Assembly: GCA_008638375.1 (NCBI GenBank)
Contig: CM018051.1
Location: 29,137,344 to 29,201,343, forward strand
DNA: 64,000 nt
From: Nyssa sinensis
Lineage: Eukaryota; Streptophyta; Magnoliopsida; Cornales; Nyssaceae
Direction: 5' to 3'
Shown here piece by piece: positions 57,872-64,000 of the stretch (positions within the stretch are counted from its first letter, which is position 1; every line of letters begins with the position of its first letter). The translations under genes were made by a program, and so were the position numbers. The notes below the pieces were generated by a model that was given only the letters and a program-made list of their open reading frames with translations, did no database searches and had not been told where the DNA came from.

Positions 57872-59614
57872 CAACACGTCCAAACCCACCGAACTGACTC
57901 ACACACGTGTCGACGTATGAACTGGCCACCGCATTAATGAAACGGCACAGTTTTGGTTTTAATGTTTTAAAATTCTGGAATCCGACTGTTTGGTAACACA
58001 GAAATAAAATTAGAAATTGAATTGGGGCATGACATAAACACGGATAGGGACTGAAATTGGAATATGAGGGATATGTTATCCCGATTTTCTGAAGAAAGGT
58101 GAACCGGCTGGTTCACCAAGGGTTTGGACCGGTCTAGGGTTTGGCTTGGTAAACCTAACGGTCCAGGGGCTTAATTGAAAGAAAATTAAAACCAGAACTT
58201 CTATAAATTGCACTGTGACCCCAAAACCTTCTGAATATCCGGTTCTGGCCCAGTTTCTGAAAATCTTGTACATTTAAGCCCCTGCTAAATTAATTAAATA
58301 ATAAAATAATTATTTTATTATTTTATTAAATTAATAAAATTACAATTTTACCCCTGGACATTAAATATGTCAAACGGAGTCCAAATAAATTAAATAAATA
58401 GTGTATTTTCACTATTTCAAACATTCCGGACTCAATGGTACAGTCCAAATTGGGAAATATAGTACCGAAAAATACAGACCTGTAAGTGATAAATTACTGT
58501 ACTGCCCCTGATGGCACCAGACCCAAATAAAAATAAAAGACAGTCTATTTTGACTATGTCGGGCATTCTGGACCCAATGGTGAGGTCCATTTTATGAACT
58601 GACGTGCCGAAAAATATGACACGTGAAATTACCAAATTACCCCTGATACTGTACGAAGCCCAAATGAAGTCCGATTGGGACGAAACTGATACCGATAGGA
58701 ACCCGAACACTGGTGAAACTGTATACCCGAATAAATGACGAACCGGGGTCAGAATCTTACAAAACGTAAAATGACCAAAATACCCCTGAGCACTGTGAGT
58801 GCAAGATAAAGGTCAATCTGATCTGATAAATTATCGTAAGTATAATTATGAACACTGAAGGGCTAAGTAAGACTCCGGAACTATCAACGCGTAAAACGAG
58901 AAATGACTGATGTGTCCCGATGATCTAAAGCAGATACCAAATGAAGTCCAAAGGACTTAGAAAATTATATACATGATATAAGGGACATTCTGAGGACCTC
59001 GACAGGGTCCGGGACAGCAATGGTGAAATTACCATTTTGCCCCTAAGACTAAATAAGTACCCAACTGATACCGATTAAAGTCTAAAAGACTTAAAACTTC
59101 ATAAATACGATATATGGAATATTCTGAGGACCGTAACAGGGTCCGGGATAGGAATGGCAAAATTACCATTTTGCCCCTATGGTTAAAATGAGAACCTAAC
59201 TGATACCGATTGGAGTCCAAAGGACGTAGAACTTTATACTTAAGATATAAAGACTATTCCGAATACCACGACAGGGTCCGGGACAAGAATGGTAAAATTA
59301 CCATTTTGCCCCTAAGGTTGAATGAGTGCCTGACTGATAACGATTGAAGTCCAAATGACTTAAATCATAATCCTGATGACTGCTAAGCCTAATTAAAGAA
59401 TGAAATAGCCTCGGGTGAGACCCAGTGAAAGGGCGATAGGCTACTAGGCTGTCTTAGGTGATCCGATAGATACCTAAGATGACAAATGAGACCTGGATGG
59501 ATGAGTTCTGATCTGTATATGATTGATGATTATTGTTCAGGATATACATGGAGATGCCTGACGTATCTGGAGGTTATCAGATTTGTTGGTGCAAGGAGAT
59601 AACCGTAACAGTTT

Positions 59615-60928
59615 GTGAGTAACCCTGACTCCTGAACTGGTGTATAAGTTCTGTCTAGATACTGTATTTTGAAGCTCTGTACTGTTTTGAATGTTATACT
59701 GTTTAAAAAGCATATATTTAATGTACGATATGCCTTGTCCTGATTTATGTATTGTTCTGCTTTGTTCCGACATGTTCAGTTCCGATATGTCTTGTTCTGA
59801 TTGATGTATTGTTCTGCTTTGTTCCGACATGTTCAGTTCCGATATGTCTTGATCTGATTGATATTGTACCGTTTTGTTCCGACTTGTTCAGTTCCGATAT
59901 GTCTTGATCTGATTGATATTGTACCGTTTGTTCCGACTTGTTCAGTTCCGATATGTCTTGATCTGATTGATATTGTACCGTTTTGTTCTGACTTGTTCAG
60001 TTCCGATACGACTTGATCTAATTGATATTGTACCGTTTGTTCCATCATGTTCAGTTCCGATATGACTTGTCCTGATTGATAATTGTTCCGTTTTGTTCTG
60101 TCCGTTATGATCTATCCGTTTCATAGTCTGTCTGTTACTGATATGTCCTTGTTTTGACTGACGTATTGATCCATTTGGTTCTGTTATATCTCGACCGTTA
60201 ATGATCTGTCTGCCTTGATTGTTCACCTGTGACTTGAATTGGTGTTTTGCTCCGTCTAATCTCGTTATGTTCCGTCCGTTAATGATCTGTCTGTCTTGAT
60301 TGATATATGGTCCAGTTCCGTTATGATCTGTCCGGATTCTTGACTTGGTATATAAGTTACTGCCTAGATACTATATTTTGATGCACTGTACGGTTTTAAA
60401 AGTTATACTGTCTGAATGCATGTTTTTTTATGCAAACTTTTATATTGTATTGTACGCGGCATGATTTTGTCCCGTCCTACTATTGTTTTGTTCGGTCTGT
60501 CTTGTCCCGTTTTATGGTCTGTTTGATTTTGTTCTGCTATGATGTGTCTGACTCTGGGTACCATTCTGATTACGAGCGGTCTGGCATAAGTAGGCTTGAT
60601 TATGTGCCTAACTGATATATTGTTTGTTATGCCCTGTTATATTCCGCCCAGTACTGACCTGTTCTAATATTGAATTAATTGCCTATACTCTCGATTGATA
60701 TATTGGCATCGTGCACTGTTCCGTCTGTTTTGATTTGTTGTTCTGTTGAGTTCAGTCTCGTTTTATTCTACTTAAACTGTATTCGAGTAGATCTATAAAA
60801 CTGTTATGTTAAAGCGATTGAACTATCCTTGTGATTTATAAACAAGACCGGGTTTGAAACCCATGACAGGGAACCTGTGTTACTCACTGGGCTTTTCGAA
60901 GCTCACCCCATTCCCTAACATTTTTTAG
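59615..60928 (+). other. Candidate LTR intron (1314 nt)
   Basis: Donor TTT|GTGAGTAACCC, acceptor AACATTTTTTAG. A GGGCTT-TTCG-AAGCTC hairpin lies at about 60890-60905. Confidence 0.5.
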
Positions 60929-61423
60929 GGATTATCTCTGATGGATTAGAAGACACCATGATATGACATGGTAGGCCGAGTGGCACTTGAAGTAAAGGAT
61001 CTGACGGCACTGATCTGTAGAGACTGGATTCTTGTGGACTGATTCTGTTATTCAGGTGAGTGATATGATACGGCTAACCTGATTTACATGTACTGAATAG
61101 ATAATTATGGCTCATGGAAATAAACGGTATTCTAAAGATATTATATCTGCTCTGTACTATATGCTTGATTTTAGATATGCTTTGAACTTAGAACTGTTAA
61201 CTGTTTTGGATTTAGACTTGCTCTGTGGTACATACCTTTATGGTGGATAAGTGAGTTGCATTCCCGTGACACAAAGAAAAAGTTTTAAATTCCGCTGCAT
61301 CTGACCCTACAGTTGGAGTACAATTCGTCGGAAAGTTCAGAATTTGCCTTTGGTTGGTCGCGTTGCGACCGATTGGCAGTCACGTCCTTGACATCCGCGT
61401 AGGGTGGGGTTCGGGATGTGACA

Positions 61424-64000
61424 GTGTGTGTGTGTGTCGGTTAAGTGATGTGTGTGTAGTGTGTGATATATATATTATATATATTACATATACACAAATA
61501 TCCTACACCACTTTAATGCAAGTTGCATTTGGGAGAGGGAAAAATCAAAGCTCTTGGTCAAGAAAAGGGGCTCTAGAAGGGGGGAGAATCAAGAAAGAAG
61601 ACTGAGAGGGGCGGTGGTGTGTCGTGTAAGGCATATATATATATATATATCTATATATGTATATTGTGTGTTACATTAAAGGAAAGGAAAACAGAGAGCT
61701 TGGAGGGCCGTGAACACTGTCTAAGGTTGGAAATAACTTATGGAGAAGGGATAGAAGTGAACCAAGTGAAACCAGAAGAGGGAAGAAGGAGAAACAGGAA
61801 GAAATCAGAATTTTGCAAGTAAGTGGGTTTGATTCAGTTTTCAATTTTAAACGTATGATAGGTTGTTTAAATACTAGGGTTCAAATCTGCATGATCTATA
61901 GGTTATTTTGCAAAAAGAATTAGGTTAAAAGGTGTAGAACCGAGAGAGAAATTTATAGTTGCAGGTTTCATGGATGAATTCGGGTTCCATGAATTTTATG
62001 GTTAAAACTTGTTTAAAAGTTTATGAAAATGATCCTTATGCATGCAGAAAACTATTGGGAACAAATTAGATCCAAAACAGTCAAGAAATTGTTACGAAAT
62101 CAAGAAAAATCAGTTCACCGGAAAACCGGCCGGAACTGATAATCACCCTATTCGTGAGGTTAGAGAAGTTCAAATGGGAAACCGAAGATAGATTTGTGAC
62201 CCCCATGTGATGAGGGATAAAATGGCATTAAAAATACATGAGAAAAATAAATGAGAACAGTCACCAGCGTCGGAAGGGACGCCGGAACCCTAATATTCTC
62301 TCACCGGAATATTGGGGAAGATGACCGGAAGTTCGGGCGTTTATTCGGGTTAAAAGAAACGGGTTCGGGTTGGATCCGGGTTGGGACCCGACCGGTTATG
62401 AATGGGTAAGTTAAGCTGTGTCGTTTTGGGCTTTAAATTAAATGGGATTGGGCTTGTTTGGTTACACGGATAGTAAATTGGAATTGGGTTTGGGGTTATC
62501 CAAACCATGGATAGGGATAGGGAATTGGGTTATTGAAATCCGGTTTTTCAAATGAAGTGAACCGTTTGGTTCAGGGCAAGGGCAGACCGGTTTAGGGTTT
62601 TTAGGTCTGAACCAACTGGTTCAGACCGCAGCTTTTAGAAATTGTGAACCGGCCCCAAATGTTTTGAAAAATTACACTGTTGCCCAAGTATAAAAATTAA
62701 TTAAATATTAATTTTTACAATAATGCCCCTATTCCAAAAAGAGGTTAAACGAAGTCCAAACGATACAAATAAATAGTCAAAACCTATTATCTCAGACGTT
62801 CTGAGTCCAATGGTGGGGTCCGTTTTACGAGATGAGACCCCGAAGTATAAAATACCGTAAAAGTGTAAAATGACTATTTTACCCTTTTTAGTACAAAGGT
62901 CCAAATGGAATTCCGCGAAAGCCTAAACCGACTTTCTTCGGCATTCCGGACTCAATGGTAAAGTCTAAAATAGTATTTGAAATACTTATGATAGAAAGGC
63001 ATAAAATTTGATGAATAGCATTTATTCTGAAACGTATTCACTGATATATAGGAAACTCGAAAGGCAAGGGTATACTCACGGATTTCTGAGGTAGAATCAC
63101 GATAGAAGTAAGTAAATTCCCTTTCTCTTCCATATGGTGTTTCCAAGCCAAGTTATTCTCTTTACTGCCAAACTTGTACTTTTGAAAGTACTTCACGTTA
63201 TTGTTATCCACAATGCGATATTGTTCTATCTTGTGGACATTGATTGTCTGCTATGTCTTTATTGTGAACCATGCCTGGAAAGGCTTACTGCTATGTCTTT
63301 ACTGAATATATGATATTCCATTTTATACTTCTATGGAATTATGAATAATCATGATATGTTATGAATACGGGATTTGTGCTCAGTCACAATATCCATCCGA
63401 TGCTTTCTGTATTAACTGGAGACCTAAGGGTCAAGTACATAAATGGACAGGTGGCAGGAATGAATTCCTCGAAGGCTTTCCACCAGAAATTGACTGGCAT
63501 AAACATTGGCATTTTCATTGCATTTCCATTGGCATTTCATTTACATTTACATTGGCATTTTACCTGAGAACAGAGTAAATGCATCTCTTAAGAATTGATA
63601 TGATTTCGTTATTGAATGACACTATTCCTTATGACTTATCTTAAACTGAGAAGACACTCTTCATTGAATTGATTGTGATCGGTTTATTGTGGCAGTACTT
63701 CTTGTTGTTGTATTGTTGTTGAGAGATTCATGTTGATGGTGTATCCATTACTCCTAATTGAACATTGTGACTTATTATTCATTGGCTTTCATGGAAACTG
63801 TTCTCATTGGCTATTACAGCATCTCCTTTCTTATGGTTGGCTATCATAATCTTATTCATGGATTTGTATCTTATCGATACCAGTGTTGGAGATCTGTTTT
63901 TACTTGCTGAGCTCTCGTAGCTCATTCCCCCCATTTACCTCCATTTTAGGTGATGACGCTGCAAGACCCCAGTAGGAGTCTGAGAGCGTAGGAGGACATT
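61424..64000 (+). mobile_element. Tekay-type LTR of the same family as 282-3714, truncated by the window edge
   Basis: It runs parallel to about 830-3409 of the first LTR: AACCGGCCGG (62119 versus 1405), GTTCAGGGCAAGGGCAGACC (62570 versus 1858), CGAAAGCCTAAACCGACTTT (62917 versus 2203), GGTGATGACGCTGCAAGACC (63949 versus 3357). Its left part is separated from it by the fragment ending at 61423. No genes. Confidence 0.88.
63108..63949 (+). other. Candidate LTR intron (842 nt)
   Basis: Donor GAA|GTAAGTAAA, acceptor CTCCATTTTAG. A GAGCT/AGCTC hairpin lies at about 63909-63924. Confidence 0.5.

Larger units (their letters stand above)
57656..61423 (+). mobile_element. Giant-LTR-family LTR fragment, plus orientation, 3.77 kb
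   Basis: From the middle of the LTR (TCGAAGCTCAAAAAGAATGC, mirror of 20870-20900) to the proper terminus GGGTGGGGTTCGGGATGTGACA at 61423. It contains AACCGG motifs (58097-58170), modules (58429-58592), a donor at 59615, TTCCGATATGTCTTGATCTG-type repeats (about 59755-60130) and an acceptor at 60928. The left end is truncated. The 39-bp array of the intact element is absent, and different, shorter repeats occupy the same place. The right flank GTGTG is a possible TSD copy. Confidence 0.8.

Noticed and set aside
54748..61423. TSD GTGTG for the fragment ending at 61423
   Set aside because: GTGTG after 61423 has candidate partners near 54738-54750, but these are in GT microsatellite sequence and no LTR start follows, so the pairing is not supported.
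1..64000. Endogenous pararetrovirus or other integrated viral sequence
   Set aside because: No movement-protein, coat or pararetroviral RT signatures seen; all RT/integrase sequence fits plant Ty3/gypsy elements.

Overview
The window is flowering-plant nuclear DNA, most likely from a eudicot with a large, repeat-rich genome; the species cannot be resolved from the sequence. It is a heterochromatin-style nest of Ty3/gypsy LTR retrotransposons. I see no intact host gene. The only host-derived coding sequence is a cluster of broken gene fragments near 55.5-56.4 kb.

Layout. (1) 1-3714: the 3' end of a Tekay/Del-type chromovirus pol with chromodomain, a polypurine tract and a 3.4-kb LTR, followed by a degenerate primer-binding-site-like sequence. 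(2) 3848-30803: one ~4-kb plus-strand LTR split into three pieces by nested insertions: a minus-strand solo LTR (6491-10016, TSD GAAGA) and a ~1.8-kb Tat/Athila-type solo LTR (10907-30377, TSD GGGAC/GTGAC). The latter is itself split by another solo LTR (12013-16122, TSD CACAG) and by a complete non-autonomous giant-LTR element (16150-29707, TSD TGGCG; two 6.2-kb LTRs around a 1.08-kb non-coding interior). (3) 30804-35725: a 119-bp tandem repeat interrupted by a solo LTR (31334-35499, TSD CAGAC). (4) 35726-51743: another Tekay-like LTR interrupted by a full-length Tat-clade element (38881-50818, TSD ATAGG, identical-length 674-bp LTRs). That element carries gag, pro, RT, a dual RNase H and integrase, a 3' hairpin-forming repeat array and two antisense genes, one with three exons. 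(5) 51744-64000: truncated and nested LTR pieces containing chimeric fragments of a PPR gene and of PWP2.

How it works together. The Tat element is recent (5 differences between 674-bp LTRs) but its pol is broken by six in-frame TAG codons and one frameshift, while its three-exon antisense gene is open throughout. The giant-LTR element would depend on proteins from autonomous relatives; it shares end sequences, Met-type PBS and internal modules with the Tekay-type LTRs.

The most interesting pattern is shared by nearly every Tekay-like LTR here. Each carries (a) a ~145-bp-spaced series of GGACTC-N7-GAGTCC palindromic modules, (b) downstream a consensus 5' splice donor (GTAAGT or GTGAGTAA), (c) a fast-evolving stretch of 0.8-2.4 kb, and (d) in the cases checked, a covarying GAGCTY/RAGCTC hairpin just upstream of a pyrimidine-rich TTTCAG/TTTTAG acceptor. 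I read this as a candidate conserved intron inside the LTR. Several LTRs also carry antisense tRNA-like A/B-box modules, and three carry a double TGACGTCA element. All comparisons were by eye, without alignment software or database search.
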